Below, piece after piece: positions 35,553 to 44,953 of a DNA stretch of 64,000 bases. The stretch covers positions 124,001-188,000 of the forward strand of contig NZ_JAPPWA010000002.1 in assembly GCF_029815055.1 (NCBI RefSeq), in the 5' to 3' direction. Positions within the stretch are counted from its first letter, which is position 1. Each line of letters opens with the position of its first letter. This DNA comes from Ignatzschineria sp. RMDPL8A. Its GTDB lineage: Bacteria > Pseudomonadota > Gammaproteobacteria > Cardiobacteriales > Wohlfahrtiimonadaceae. A model generated the notes under the pieces. That model did no database searches and had not been told where the DNA came from. It saw only the letters and a program-made list of their open reading frames with translations. The position numbers and the translations under genes were made by a program.

Positions 35553-35987
35553 ATGAGTTTAAAATATGAACGTATCTTAATCGCAATTGACGGGTCAGAA
35601 GCGGCAGAAAAAGCATTCAAAAAAGCCGTCGAAGTCGCAAAAGAGAGTGACTCTACGTTAATTTTAGTCCACGTTGTCGATATCAAAGCGTATCCCATTG
35701 CAGCTGCCTATGGTCGCACCGTTGAAAAACACGCGCGCGAAAGTGCTGAAGAGCTGTTAGAAAAATATGAAGATAAAGCGGAAGATATGGGCGTTAACAA
35801 GGTGGAGAAAGTGATCGAATACGGCTCACCTCGTGCACTGATTGCTAAAACCATCGCACCGAAAGAGAAAGTTGATCTCATTATCGTCGGCGCAACCGGT
35901 TTAGGCATGGTCGAACGTTTTATCATCGGTTCAGTGTCTGAAAGTACCGTTCGCCACGCACGTTGTGACGTACTCATCGTTCGCTAA
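35553..35987 (+). CDS. Universal stress protein UspA-family
   Basis: 144 residues, single Usp domain. Starts YERILIAIDGSEAAEKAFKK (DGS motif), and the nucleotide-binding G-x2-G-x9-G(S/T) is present in GATGLGMVERFIIGSVSE at about 112-130, so it should be the ATP-binding subtype. The C-terminal VLIVR strand mediates dimerisation. SD TAGGAGGAG precedes the ATG. Upstream are an FNR-like site and a TATAGT box, matching the induction of some Usps by oxygen limitation or growth arrest. Followed by a strong terminator, so monocistronic. Confidence 0.93.
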   Translation: MSLKYERILIAIDGSEAAEKAFKKAVEVAKESDSTLILVHVVDIKAYPIAAAYGRTVEKHARESAEELLEKYEDKAEDMGVNKVEKVIEYGSPRALIAKTIAPKEKVDLIIVGATGLGMVERFIIGSVSESTVRHARCDVLIVR

Positions 35988-36031
35988 TGATCCGAGAAAT
36001 GCTCATCTATTGAGCGATTTAGTCAGTTTCA

Positions 36032-36065
36032 AACCTCAATCATACATAAATGGTTGGGGTTTTTT
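36032..36065 (+). terminator. Terminator of uspA
   Basis: Twelve-bp stem (36032-36043 with 36050-36061, two G-T pairs) around an ACATAA loop, then T to 36065. Confidence 0.85.
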
Positions 36066-36149
36066 GTGCTGTAAATTTAGGATGAACGCTGCCATTGCGT
36101 TAAACTGATGGTCTTCCTTATTATCCCTTTTGAGTGATTTAAATATCCC

Positions 36150-36533
36150 ATGCGAAATCTCCCAGCCCTTTTTACCGCGTTAGAGCGCTCTACGTTTCGA
36201 AGCCGTTTTCATCTTCATGAGGCCGAGCGCGAACAGCTTAAAAACAAGGGTATTGAGCTTATTTTATTAGAGGGACGGCGGTTTTTAGAGACGCGTCTTG
36301 CGCCTAAATCACCGAAAAATGATGGGTCTCAAACGCCGATGAAGGGGCATCCTATATTTATCGCGCAACACGCAACGGGAAGTTGTTGCCGGGGATGCTT
36401 AGCAAAATGGCATGGAATTGCGCCCGGGGAGGCATTATCGCCGGCAGAGATTGACTATCTTCTTAGCGTATTACGCAATTGGCTTGAGCGGCAAAATGTC
36501 CCGTTTGATCCGATTCAGCCGAGTCTATTTTAA
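36150..36533 (+). CDS. DUF4186 family protein
   Basis: 127 residues. The core GHPIFIAQHATGSCCRGCLAKWHGI (positions about 66-90, shown in part as AQHATGSCCRGCLAKWH) with its CCRGC cysteine cluster and the downstream SPAEIDYLLSVLRNWL helix are hallmarks of DUF4186, a small bacterial family of unknown function. The clustered Cys/His residues suggest metal or Fe-S binding, which is inference. An N-terminal segment LERSTFRSRFHLHEAE is conserved too. No SD is obvious before the ATG. Located between uspA and the YaiI-type gene, same direction. Confidence 0.82.
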   Translation: MRNLPALFTALERSTFRSRFHLHEAEREQLKNKGIELILLEGRRFLETRLAPKSPKNDGSQTPMKGHPIFIAQHATGSCCRGCLAKWHGIAPGEALSPAEIDYLLSVLRNWLERQNVPFDPIQPSLF

Positions 36534-36593
36534 GGTTTAATATTAAAAAACCATCTATAATGGAGGGTCTATTTTAGAGGAAATATAACGATT

Positions 36594-37049
36594 ATGAAGC
36601 AGATCTGGGTCGATGCGGACGCCATTCCAAACGTGATTAAAGAGATTCTTTTTCGCGCCGCCAATCGTGAAAAAGTGCTCACCACGCTGATTGCCAATCA
36701 ATGGATCAAAGTACCGCCATCGCGTTATCTTAAATCGATGCAGGTGCTCCAAGGATTTGATGTGGCGGATAATAAAATTGTGGAGTGCGTGAACGCAGGC
36801 GATCTTGTTATCACCGCCGATATTCCCCTTGCGAGCGACGTACTCGAAAAGGGCGGCGTAGCGCTCAATCCCCGCGGATATTTTTACGATAAAGGCACGA
36901 TTGCGGCAAAACTCACCATGCGTGATTTCAATGAAACCCTACGCTCAAGCGGTATCCAAACCAAAGGCCCCGATCCCTTAAGCCAAAAAGATCGCCAAGA
37001 TTTTAGCAATGCGCTTGATCGATGGTTGAGGCAGGTGAAGCCTTCTTGA
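36594..37049 (+). CDS. YaiI/YqxD family (DUF188) protein
   Basis: 151 residues. Starts [19 protein letters not shown] with the IWVDADACP-type motif (Cys replaced by Ile), then DKIVE-type [25 protein letters not shown], and [15 protein letters not shown] being diagnostic of DUF188. The fold is PIN-like, so a nuclease activity has been suspected but not shown. SD GAGGAAAT upstream. It ends at a bidirectional terminator shared with metH. Confidence 0.92.
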   Translation: MKQIWVDADAIPNVIKEILFRAANREKVLTTLIANQWIKVPPSRYLKSMQVLQGFDVADNKIVECVNAGDLVITADIPLASDVLEKGGVALNPRGYFYDKGTIAAKLTMRDFNETLRSSGIQTKGPDPLSQKDRQDFSNALDRWLRQVKPS

Positions 37050-37080
37050 TTTTTAATTAATTCCTATAGTAAACAGATAT

Positions 37081-37118
37081 AAAAAAGGATATTAACACAA
37101 TGATTAATATCCTTTTTT
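37081..37118. terminator. Bidirectional terminator between DUF188 gene and metH
   Basis: AAAAAAGGATATTAA (37081-37095) pairs perfectly with its complement at 37104-37118; 8-nt loop. It ends both convergent transcripts. Confidence 0.9.
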
Positions 37119-37122
37119 GCTG

Positions 37123-40100
37123 TTACTCCTCTGGCTCATATCCTAAGTTCGGGGCGAGCCAGGTTTCGGCGGTTTTGAGATCCCAGCCTTTGCGTTTGGC
37201 GTAATCTTTGACTTGGTCGCGACCAATCTTGCCGACACCGAAATAGTGTGCATCGGGATGGGCGAAATACCAGCCGGAGACCGATGATTGCGGATTCATG
37301 GCGAAGCTATCGGTGAGCGTCATGCCGATGCGTTTATCCGGCTCTAACAGTTCCCAAAGCGTGGCTTTTTCCGTATGTTCGGGGCAGGCGGGGTAGCCGG
37401 GTGCGGGGCGAATGCCTCTGTATTCTTCACGAATAAGCGCCTCATTATCGAGGGTTTCATCGCTCGCGTAGCCCCAATAATTTTTCCTCACCTGAAGATG
37501 GAGATATTCCGCAAAACTCTCGGCAAATCGGTCGGCGAGCGCTTTAAGCATAATGGCGCTATAGTCATCATTATCCGCTTCAAAGGCCTCAATATAGGGC
37601 TCGATTCCGATGCCGGACGTACAGGCAAAGGCACCGATATAATCGTGATCGCCAATAAAATCCGCGAGCGAACGATTGGGCATGCCGTTGGGGCGCTCGG
37701 TCTGTTGGCGAAGATGATGGAGGCGGGTGAGCTCAGTTTTTCGGGAATCATCGGTATATAAAATGGTGCTTTCGCCGGCATTTTTAGCGGGGAAAAACCC
37801 GATAACAGCTTTCGCGGTAAGCCATTTTTCCGTCAAAATGCGCTTGAGCATCGCTTGTGCGTCTTGATGTACTTTCCGCGCCTCTTTCCCAATAATGGGA
37901 TCATCGAGTAGTTTGGGGAATTTCCCTTTTAACTGCCATGAGGCGAAAAAGGGTGTCCAATCGATGGTGGGAAGGAGCGTATCTAACGGCACTTCAATCT
38001 CAAAAATGCCCAGCCGATTCGGCGTTTTCACTGCATCAAAATCGAGGGTTAATCGATTATCAACCGCCGTTTTAAACGGGATCAATTTAATATCACGCTG
38101 ACGGGTAAGATAGGCCTCGCGCCGTTTTTCGTAGTCGGCTTTAATTTCTGCCTTAAAATCATCTCGAAGCTCTGGACTAATGAGCGATTGCGCCACCCCC
38201 ACAGAGCGAGACGCGTCGCGCACATAGATAACGGTATGATCGTAATGGGGTGCAATGCGAACGGCGGTGTGGGCAAGCGAAGTGGTCGCGCCACCGATCA
38301 TCACCGGGATATCGAGCCCGCGACGTTGCATCTCTTTAGCAAAACCGACCATCTCTTCAAGCGAGGGGGTAATAAGGCCGGAAAGCCCAATCACATCCAC
38401 CTTTTCCGCAAGAGCGCGTTCGATAATATCCGGCGTTGGCACCATCACGCCCATGTCGATCACCTCAAAGTTGTTACACTGCAGGACAACGCCGACAATG
38501 TTCTTCCCAATGTCGTGCACATCGCCCTTAACGGTAGCGATCAGGATTTTGCCATTCGATTGACTGGTATCGCCGGAGCGTGCTTTTTCCTCTTCAATAA
38601 ACGGCACGAGATAGGCGACGGCACGTTTCATCACCCGCGCGGATTTCACCACTTGCGGGAGGAACATTTTTCCATCGCCAAAGAGATCGCCAACGACATT
38701 CATGCCCTCCATTAATGGCCCTTCGATCACTTCAATGGGGCGACTAAAACTTTGCCGAGCGAGTTCCGTATCGCCCTCAATAAACCCATCAATGCCGTTC
38801 ACAAGGGCGTAGGTGAGGCGTTCGCTAATGGGAAGCTCGCGCCATGCAAGATCCTCTTCTTTGCGTTTTCCGCCTTCACCATGATATTTTTGCGCAATCT
38901 CAAGGAGACGCTCGCCGGCATCCGGGTCGCGATTAAAGAGCACATCTTCAATGCCAGTTTTAAGTTCTTCGGGAATGTCTTGATAGATCGCGAGCTGGCC
39001 TGCGTTAACAATCCCCATCGACAGTCCGCGTTTAATGGCGTGATAGAGAAAGACGGCGTGAATCGCCTCACGAACGAGATTATTCCCGCGAAATGAGAAC
39101 GACACATTGGAGATCCCGCCTGAGATATGCACATAGGGCAGGTGTTTGCGAATCCATTCCACCGCGTCCAAAAAGTCGAGCCCGTAGCGATCGTGCTCGG
39201 GGATACCGGTAGCAACGGCAAAGACGTTTGGGTCGAAAATAATATCTTCCGGCGGAAAGCCCACCTCATCGACTAAAATGCGGTAGGCGCGTTCGCAAAT
39301 CTCCCTCCGGCGCGCGAAATTATCGGCCTGTCCGGATTCATCAAACGCCATCACCACCGCGGCAGCGCCATACTTTTTCACTAACCGTGCATGCGCTTTA
39401 AATTCTACCACGCCCTCTTTCATTGAGATGGAATTGACGATCCCTTTGCCTTGAATGCATTTTAAGCCCGCCTCTAAAATCTCCCACTTTGAGGAGTCGA
39501 TCATAATGGGGACTTTGCAGATATCGGGCTCGGAGGCGATCAGATTTAAAAAGGTGACCATCTCCTCTTTTGAATCGAGCATGCCCTCGTCCATGTTGAT
39601 GTCGATAATTTGCGCGCCATTTTCCACTTGATCGCGGGCAACTTCGAGGGCTTCGTGATAGTTTTTCTCTTTAATAAGACGTTTAAATCGAGCGGAACCG
39701 GTGATATTAGTACGTTCGCCGACATTTGCAAATAGCGATTCGCCCGCGGTTAAATTGCATGCTTCAAGCCCCGATAATCGGAGCGATTTTGGAATCGTTT
39801 TGGGCGCTCTTGGGGCAAATCCTGCTACAAGTTCGCGAATTTTGGCGATATGCTCAGGCGTTGTGCCACAACAGCCGCCGACAATGTTTAAAAAGCCCGA
39901 TTCGGCCCACTCTTTCATCTCGCTCGCCATCTCGTTGGCGCCCAGATCATAATCGCCAAAAGCATTTGGGAGACCTGCGTTTGCGTGCGCGGAAAGACGA
40001 AATTCTGAAATGCGATCAAGCTCGGCAATGTAACCACGGAGCATATCCGGCCCTAAGGCGCAGTTAAGCCCGATAGAAAAGGGTTGAATATGGCGAAGCG

Positions 40101-40791
40101 AATTGTAAAACGCTTCGGTGGTTTGGCCTGAAAGGGTGCGTCCTGAGGCATCGGTAATAGTGCCAGAGATCATCACGGGAAGGGTGATATTTCGCGCTTC
40201 AAATACCGATTCAATGGCAAAAATCGCCGCTTTTGCGTTGAGCGTATCGAAGATGGTCTCCACCATTAAGAGATCAGAGCCGCCATCTATCAGCCCATTA
40301 ATCGCCTCTGTGTAACCGGTAACCAGCGCATCAAAAGTGGTGTTACGAAAGCCCGGGTCATTGACATCAGGGGAGATCGACGCGGTTTTTGAGGTGGGAC
40401 CCAGCGTTCCAACGACAAAGCGGGGATGGGCAGCGGTACTAAATTTTTGCGCAGCCAAACGGGCGAGCTTTGCTCCTTCAAGATTGATCTCGTAGACAAA
40501 CTCTTCCATGCCGTAATCGGCCATCGACATCGAGGTGGCGTTAAAGGTATTGGTCTCAATTAGATCCGCGCCCGCTTCCAAATAAGCTTCGTGAATGGCC
40601 TTGATAATATGTGGCTGGGTGAGGTTTAAGAGGTCATTATTGCCCTTTAAATCTTTATGCCAATCGGCAAAGCGCTCGCCCCGAAAATCCGCCTCCTCGA
40701 GCCTTTCTTTTTGAATCATGGTGCCCATAGCGCCATCTAAAATTAAAATCCGTTTCGCGGCAATCGCTTCTAATTGCTCTAATACGCTCAT
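37123..40791 (-). CDS. metH: Cobalamin-dependent methionine synthase
   Basis: 1222 residues (E. coli 1227). Transfers the methyl of 5-methyl-THF to homocysteine via methylcobalamin. Homocysteine domain: [20 protein letters not shown], and zinc cysteines [12 protein letters not shown] and [11 protein letters not shown]. Pterin domain from about 350: [14 protein letters not shown] and [13 protein letters not shown]12 cap and Rossmann domain: [17 protein letters not shown] supplies the lower-ligand His of DxHxxG, then [13 protein letters not shown] and MIGGATTS. The SAM-binding activation domain ends at [15 protein letters not shown]. The ATG overlaps the stop of a 68-codon ORF by ATGA, and a SAM-I riboswitch lies upstream, so expression should fall when SAM is plentiful. 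Confidence 0.98.
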   Translation of the reverse strand: MSVLEQLEAIAAKRILILDGAMGTMIQKERLEEADFRGERFADWHKDLKGNNDLLNLTQPHIIKAIHEAYLEAGADLIETNTFNATSMSMADYGMEEFVYEINLEGAKLARLAAQKFSTAAHPRFVVGTLGPTSKTASISPDVNDPGFRNTTFDALVTGYTEAINGLIDGGSDLLMVETIFDTLNAKAAIFAIESVFEARNITLPVMISGTITDASGRTLSGQTTEAFYNSLRHIQPFSIGLNCALGPDMLRGYIAELDRISEFRLSAHANAGLPNAFGDYDLGANEMASEMKEWAESGFLNIVGGCCGTTPEHIAKIRELVAGFAPRAPKTIPKSLRLSGLEACNLTAGESLFANVGERTNITGSARFKRLIKEKNYHEALEVARDQVENGAQIIDINMDEGMLDSKEEMVTFLNLIASEPDICKVPIMIDSSKWEILEAGLKCIQGKGIVNSISMKEGVVEFKAHARLVKKYGAAAVVMAFDESGQADNFARRREICERAYRILVDEVGFPPEDIIFDPNVFAVATGIPEHDRYGLDFLDAVEWIRKHLPYVHISGGISNVSFSFRGNNLVREAIHAVFLYHAIKRGLSMGIVNAGQLAIYQDIPEELKTGIEDVLFNRDPDAGERLLEIAQKYHGEGGKRKEEDLAWRELPISERLTYALVNGIDGFIEGDTELARQSFSRPIEVIEGPLMEGMNVVGDLFGDGKMFLPQVVKSARVMKRAVAYLVPFIEEEKARSGDTSQSNGKILIATVKGDVHDIGKNIVGVVLQCNNFEVIDMGVMVPTPDIIERALAEKVDVIGLSGLITPSLEEMVGFAKEMQRRGLDIPVMIGGATTSLAHTAVRIAPHYDHTVIYVRDASRSVGVAQSLISPELRDDFKAEIKADYEKRREAYLTRQRDIKLIPFKTAVDNRLTLDFDAVKTPNRLGIFEIEVPLDTLLPTIDWTPFFASWQLKGKFPKLLDDPIIGKEARKVHQDAQAMLKRILTEKWLTAKAVIGFFPAKNAGESTILYTDDSRKTELTRLHHLRQQTERPNGMPNRSLADFIGDHDYIGAFACTSGIGIEPYIEAFEADNDDYSAIMLKALADRFAESFAEYLHLQVRKNYWGYASDETLDNEALIREEYRGIRPAPGYPACPEHTEKATLWELLEPDKRIGMTLTDSFAMNPQSSVSGWYFAHPDAHYFGVGKIGRDQVKDYAKRKGWDLKTAETWLAPNLGYEPEE

Positions 40792-40994
40792 GCTCCAGTC
40801 CTTTTTCCTTTCGATTGTTCGTTATTGTTATTGTGATCGCTCTGTGGGGCGATGGTTTGCTCGATGTGACCGTGTGCGAGCTCTTCTTTGAGATCGGCAA
40901 GCGCTAAGGCGCGCAAAATGGCAGCGCATTCAGAGGTTGGCTGATGGCGATACCAATGATTGAGTTCTTGCAATAATGTGTCGTGTGATTTCAT
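40788..40994 (-). CDS. Small hypothetical ORF coupled to metH
   Basis: 68 residues: [20 protein letters not shown], then [25 protein letters not shown] and a polar Asn/Lys-rich tail. It has ACGAGG at good spacing before its ATG and its TGA overlaps the metH ATG, so ribosomes finishing it could start metH. It lies between the SAM riboswitch terminator and metH, so both ORFs are under the switch. I do not recognise the protein. Helical first half; no membrane segment. The translation signals, rather than any homology, support it being expressed. Confidence 0.6.
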   Translation of the reverse strand: MKSHDTLLQELNHWYRHQPTSECAAILRALALADLKEELAHGHIEQTIAPQSDHNNNNEQSKGKRTGA

Positions 40995-41052
40995 AAAAAC
41001 CTCGTCGTTTGTAAAATGGCTTAAGTGATTGAATTTGTGAGTCTTAAGACGT

Positions 41053-41218
41053 AAAAAAGCTCTTCCTGATCCAAGAAGAGCTTTAACAAACTAAAGGTCT
41101 TCTTATCTCTCAGACCGTGCAATTGCGGGCGATCTGTTGGATTTAGCACAGTACGCAAAGCGCCTGTTGCTGAGACTTCGCAGGGCCAATTCCCTCCATC
41201 TCTCTCAATAAGATTCGA
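41053..41218 (-). promoter_or_regulatory. SAM-I (S-box) riboswitch upstream of metH
   Basis: On the minus strand the P1 5' arm TCTTATTGAGAG (from 41213) is followed by TGGAGGGA (41198-41191), GGCCC, GAAGTCTCAGCAAC and GTGCTAAATCC (41149-41139), and closes with GAGAGATAAGA. These are the conserved kink-turn, GCAAC and GCUAA-UCC elements of SAM-I aptamers. The expression platform is a perfect 10-bp terminator (41056-41065 with 41075-41084) with T6 to 41053. SAM binding should favour this terminator and shut off metH. Confidence 0.93.
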
Positions 41219-41384
41219 GCTTTTTCACTATATCACTGATTATTGCGATTGCAACCCTTATTTTGAGCACACTAATGTTGAGGAAAATCACCACTTCGGT
41301 ATGGATCATCACGCATTTTCTGCCACCGATCGCATTTTTATATATAATCAAAGCATGTTTAGTTAGATTGGGAGCACAGCGACA

Positions 41385-42305
41385 TTGGTTGAGAGAGAAG
41401 AGGGAACGACGGAACTTGCAGCGGTACTCGTGGCAGTTTCGGACAATGAGGCGAAGGTATTGACGGTGGAGAAGGGGACTTTTTTACCGAGTGGTCCTTT
41501 GACGCCGATTCACAGTTCATTGCAGGCGGGCGTGCGCGAATGGGTGGAAAAACAGACCCATCAACCGTTAGGCTACGTCGAGCAACTCTACACTTTTGTC
41601 GATACCCATCGAACCACTTCAAAAGGGCATTTTCTCATCTATATCGGCTATTTAGGGCTGGTGCGAGAAGAGGTAGAATTGATCGATTTTCAAGCAAAAT
41701 GGAAGAGCTGGTATCTCTATTTTCCATGGGAAGATCATCGGCAAGGCCGCCCTGATTGGATCGATACGCACTTTATTCCGCCCCTTTTAGCGTGGGCAGA
41801 ACGAGCACCGAATGCGCAAGAAAAACGCCGTCGTCATCAGCGCATTAATATGTGTTGGGGACTCGATGGATTTGAGTGGAATGAGGAGTATGTGCTCCAG
41901 CGTTACGAGCTTCTCTACGAGGTGGGATTTGTGCCTGAATCGCCCACGTTTAATGATAAACTCGCTCCTCCTCATTATGTCGGCGCGATGATGAAACACG
42001 ATCATCGCCGCGTTGTTGCTTCAGGAATTGCGCGTCTGCGGGCGAAGATTAAATATCGTCCGGTAATCTTTGAATTGATGCCCCCCGAATTCACCCTGCT
42101 CCAATTACAGCAGAGCATCGAGGCGTTAGCGGGGATTATTCTCCATAAGCAAAATTTCCGCCGCATGATTATCAATCAAGATCTCATCGAAGAGACTGGC
42201 GAGCTCGATACCAAAGGCCCGGGTCGTCCGGCTAAACTCTATCGCTTTAAACCCGATATTTTGCTCGAGCGCTCACTCTCAGGCAGTAAGTTGCCAGTGC
42301 AATAG
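41385..42305 (+). CDS. nrtR: NrtR-type NUDIX-related transcriptional regulator of NAD metabolism
   Basis: 306 residues. N-terminal NUDIX-like domain (LAAVLVAVSDNEAKVLTVEK ... QLYTFVDTHR); the catalytic Nudix box is degenerate (SLQAGVREWVEKQTH lacks the REUXEE glutamates), as in NrtR repressors that sense ADP-ribose rather than cleave it. The C-terminal winged helix has FTLLQLQQSIEALAG, KQNFRRMIINQDLIEETGE and GPGRPAKLYRF, the NrtR signature. A middle segment (about 145-205) is longer than in the shortest NrtRs. The start is probably TTG at 41385. It is directly upstream of nadC, whose promoter bears palindromic operators, so it most likely represses nadC and the genes after it. Confidence 0.88.
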   Translation: MVEREEGTTELAAVLVAVSDNEAKVLTVEKGTFLPSGPLTPIHSSLQAGVREWVEKQTHQPLGYVEQLYTFVDTHRTTSKGHFLIYIGYLGLVREEVELIDFQAKWKSWYLYFPWEDHRQGRPDWIDTHFIPPLLAWAERAPNAQEKRRRHQRINMCWGLDGFEWNEEYVLQRYELLYEVGFVPESPTFNDKLAPPHYVGAMMKHDHRRVVASGIARLRAKIKYRPVIFELMPPEFTLLQLQQSIEALAGIILHKQNFRRMIINQDLIEETGELDTKGPGRPAKLYRFKPDILLERSLSGSKLPVQ

Positions 42306-42383
42306 GGCGGATTCCCTTCTTTCTCCACAGATCATAAGAGACTTATCTTAAGGGTAAGTCTCTTTGCATTAAGCTAAATAATC

Positions 42384-42412
42384 TTGACTAATGGGATTAA
42401 TCGGCATATGCT
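42384..42412 (+). promoter_or_regulatory. Predicted nadC promoter
   Basis: TTGACT (42384-42389) and TATGCT (42407-42412) with a 17-bp spacer. The -10 lies inside the first operator palindrome, so repressor binding would block RNA polymerase. Confidence 0.6.
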
Positions 42413-42449
42413 CAGGTTGAGCATAATATTTATGTTCAGTTTGAGTATA
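42407..42449 (+). promoter_or_regulatory. Tandem palindromic operators, probable NrtR sites
   Basis: TATGCTCA-GGT-TGAGCATA (42407-42425) is a perfect palindrome. TATGTTCA-GTT-TGAGTATA (42431-42449) repeats the same pattern with mismatches. Centres are 24 bp apart, both upstream of nadC. No other palindrome of this kind was seen in the window. Confidence 0.7.
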
Positions 42450-42472
42450 AATAAATAGCACGAGACTCCATT

Positions 42473-43342
42473 ATGAAAAAGAATTTAATCCCTCTACCTG
42501 ATTTACTGCTCCGCCCTTATGTGGAGTTTGCTCTTTTTGAAGATTTAGGTCGCCGCGGCGACGTGACGAGCTATGCAACGATTGACCCAAGCGCCACCGC
42601 TTCACTCCAAATTGTGGCGCGTAAAGCGGGGATCATTGCAGGCTTAGCGCTCGCGCGATTAACCTTTGATGCGCTCGACCCCAATATCAAATTCACCGCT
42701 CGCGTTAATGATGGCGATAAAGTGACTCCGGGCACGGTATTAGCGGACGTTTCGGGCAATGCCCAAGCACTCCTAACCGCTGAACGCACCGCGCTTAACT
42801 TTTTAACCCATTTAAGCGGAATTGCGAGCCAAACTGGCGAGATGGTTGAGCTTGTTTCCGGTACGAATGCGACCATTACCTGTACCCGAAAAACCATTCC
42901 TGGCATGCGTTCACTCCAAAAATACGCGGTCAGAGCTGGTGGCGGGCGCAATCACCGTTTAGGGCTTGATGATGCGATCTTAATTAAAGATAACCACGTT
43001 GCCATTGCGGGCGGGATTAAAAATGCCTTAACGCAAGCAAAAGAGGTGGCGGGGCATCTGATTCCCCTTGAGGTGGAAGTTGATACGCTCGAGCAGTTAA
43101 ATGAGGCGCTTGAAGTGGGCGTTGATCTGGTTTTATTAGACAATATGACCCTAGATGAGATGCGCGAAGCAGTAGCCCTTTGTCAAGGAAAGGTGCGGAC
43201 GGAAGCCTCGGGCGGGATCAATCCTGATACGGTGCGCGGCGTTGCGGAAACCGGCGTTGATTTTATCGCAATGGGCTGGCTCACGCATACGGCACCATCG
43301 CTCGATATCGGCTTTGACTTTTTAGAGATGCCAACGGCGTAA
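42473..43342 (+). CDS. nadC: Nicotinate-nucleotide pyrophosphorylase (quinolinate phosphoribosyltransferase)
   Basis: Converts quinolinate and PRPP to nicotinate mononucleotide, CO2 and PPi, the entry to the NAD pathway from quinolinate. 289 residues. Seen: FEDLGRRGDVTSYATID, GIIAGLALARLTF, ERTALNFLTHLSGIAS, TCTRKTIPGMRSLQKYAV (substrate binding), GGGRNHRLGLDDAILIKDNH, VEVDTLEQLNEAL, LLDNM and EASGGI near the C-terminus, all standard for type II PRTases. No nadA or nadB is in the window. It follows nrtR and its operators, and tctC starts 18 bp after its stop, suggesting one operon. Confidence 0.97.
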   Translation: MKKNLIPLPDLLLRPYVEFALFEDLGRRGDVTSYATIDPSATASLQIVARKAGIIAGLALARLTFDALDPNIKFTARVNDGDKVTPGTVLADVSGNAQALLTAERTALNFLTHLSGIASQTGEMVELVSGTNATITCTRKTIPGMRSLQKYAVRAGGGRNHRLGLDDAILIKDNHVAIAGGIKNALTQAKEVAGHLIPLEVEVDTLEQLNEALEVGVDLVLLDNMTLDEMREAVALCQGKVRTEASGGINPDTVRGVAETGVDFIAMGWLTHTAPSLDIGFDFLEMPTA

Positions 43343-43360
43343 TCGCAATAGGAGAGTAAG

Positions 43361-44329
43361 ATGCAAAAGGGACTGTCGTGGGCTGTAATGGCGTTTTGTG
43401 GCCTCTTTTTAGTAGGCTGCGGCGCTGATGAAACGGCTAGTGAGACGCAAAATACTGCGCAAAAAACGTCATACCCAACGGAAACGGTGACCTTAGTGGT
43501 GCCCTTTTCAGCCGGAGGCGGGACCGATATTTTAGCCCGTCATATGGCGAAAAATTTAAGCGATGTGTGGAGTGTGCCGGTGATTGTGAAAAACGTAACT
43601 GGCGCAAGTGGTCGCGTTGCGGAAAACTACGTGATGACCCGTCCGGCCGATGGCTATACGCTCTATTTAAATAACAGCAGTTTTGCCACCGTTCCGCCGA
43701 TTTTAACGCCGGATACCCCAAAAGTGGACGGATTTACTGCCCTTGGTTCTCTTGCCAAATCGGCTTCTCTGTTGATTGTCCCCGCGGATTCAACGTTTAC
43801 CTCCATTGAGGCGCTTTTAACGGATAGTAACGATCTATTTGTTGGAACTTGTGGGCTTGGAACGCCGCAACATTGGGCGGTTAAACGGTTAAAGCGACAT
43901 GAGGCGACAACCCACGTGCCCTACGGGGGTTGCTCCGATGCGTTGTTAGATGTGGTGCGCGGAGAGCTCTCCGCCGGCATTGTGACCAAAGCGTCTGCTA
44001 CGCCGATGATCGAAAGTGGTAAAGTGCGCGCGCTTGCGATTACTAGCGCCGAAAGTCGTGATCCTGCGATTGTGCCAAGCGATATTTGGCTGAATGATGG
44101 CCCAAATCTTGACCAGTGGTATGCGGTTTTTATTCATGAAAAGGCGCCGGAAGCCATTAAAGAAACCATCAGCGATACCTTAATGAACGTCTTTAATACG
44201 CCGCAATTTGAAGCAGAACTCGCGCCCTTATCGCTCACGCCTTATTTACATAATGGCACCGATTTTGATGGTGCACTTAAGGCTGAGCAAGCCGCGTTTA
44301 TCGAATCTGCCAAACATAATTCCAAATAA
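43361..44329 (+). CDS. Tripartite tricarboxylate transporter substrate-binding protein (TctC/Bug family)
   Basis: 322 residues. Lipoprotein signal (LFLVGC, Cys about 20), then the Bug fold: YPTETVTLVVPFSAGGGTDILARHMA, VIVKNVTGASGRVAENYVM (in parts), GYTLYLNNSSF, and the second-lobe DVVRGELSAGIVT and RALAITSAESRDP. The beta-strand/Gly-rich N-terminal loop binds carboxylates. It is 18 bp from nadC with SD AGGAGAG. With tctB and tctA it forms a full TTT importer. Because the operon starts with nadC, quinolinate or another pyridine carboxylate is a reasonable ligand guess. Confidence 0.9.
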   Translation: MQKGLSWAVMAFCGLFLVGCGADETASETQNTAQKTSYPTETVTLVVPFSAGGGTDILARHMAKNLSDVWSVPVIVKNVTGASGRVAENYVMTRPADGYTLYLNNSSFATVPPILTPDTPKVDGFTALGSLAKSASLLIVPADSTFTSIEALLTDSNDLFVGTCGLGTPQHWAVKRLKRHEATTHVPYGGCSDALLDVVRGELSAGIVTKASATPMIESGKVRALAITSAESRDPAIVPSDIWLNDGPNLDQWYAVFIHEKAPEAIKETISDTLMNVFNTPQFEAELAPLSLTPYLHNGTDFDGALKAEQAAFIESAKHNSK

Positions 44330-44353
44330 CCCTAAAAAGTTGGAGAACTCACC

Positions 44354-44929
44354 ATGATGACATTTGAACAAAATCCTGCGTCATCCCTGACTAACCGGAA
44401 TGAACGCAATGACCATAACGACCGAGCGATCCGTAAGAGTGGTGGCGATGAGCGTAATCTGATTGTGGCGCTCTGCTATGCGCTTGTGGGTATTTTGGGC
44501 ACTTATCAAAGCGTGATGCATTATGAGATCGGCACCTTATCCCATATGGGTCCGGGATTTTTCCCGCTGTTGGGCTCGGCACTTGTAGCATTCGTGGGCG
44601 TTTTAATGCTTGTGAAAGAGCGTGCGCTATTGACGAAAAGTCTTGCGATGCTCCCCGAAATTAATATTAAAAGTCGCCTCGATCAAGCGGGATTGGTGGT
44701 GTTAAGTTCGCTTTCGCTCATTTTACTCGGTTATGCGGTGGCGATCTATTATCTGGGCTTAATGCTCGGCATAGTGCTCCTTGTGGTGAGTACACGAATT
44801 TTTTATCCGGAATCTTCATGGAAAATTACGGCTCTGACCGCGAGTATCTGTTGCGGATTTACCTATCTTTTAGTGGCGGTTGTCGCGCCTTCGGGCATTG
44901 CGATGTGGCCCCCGTTTATTTCGATTTAA
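44354..44929 (+). CDS. TctB-family small membrane subunit
   Basis: 191 residues. A polar Asn/Arg-rich N-terminus (about 35 residues, unusually long), then four membrane helices with the TctB pattern GTLSHMGPGFFPLLGSALVAFVGVLML (in part: HMGPGFFPLLGS) near residue 65. TctB (DUF1468) is the small subunit of tripartite tricarboxylate transporters. 24-25 bp separate it from tctC and tctA. TGGAG lies upstream of adjacent ATGs. Confidence 0.88.
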   Translation: MMTFEQNPASSLTNRNERNDHNDRAIRKSGGDERNLIVALCYALVGILGTYQSVMHYEIGTLSHMGPGFFPLLGSALVAFVGVLMLVKERALLTKSLAMLPEINIKSRLDQAGLVVLSSLSLILLGYAVAIYYLGLMLGIVLLVVSTRIFYPESSWKITALTASICCGFTYLLVAVVAPSGIAMWPPFISI

Positions 44930-44953
44930 CCAAAACTTTGATCACCGCGCGCT

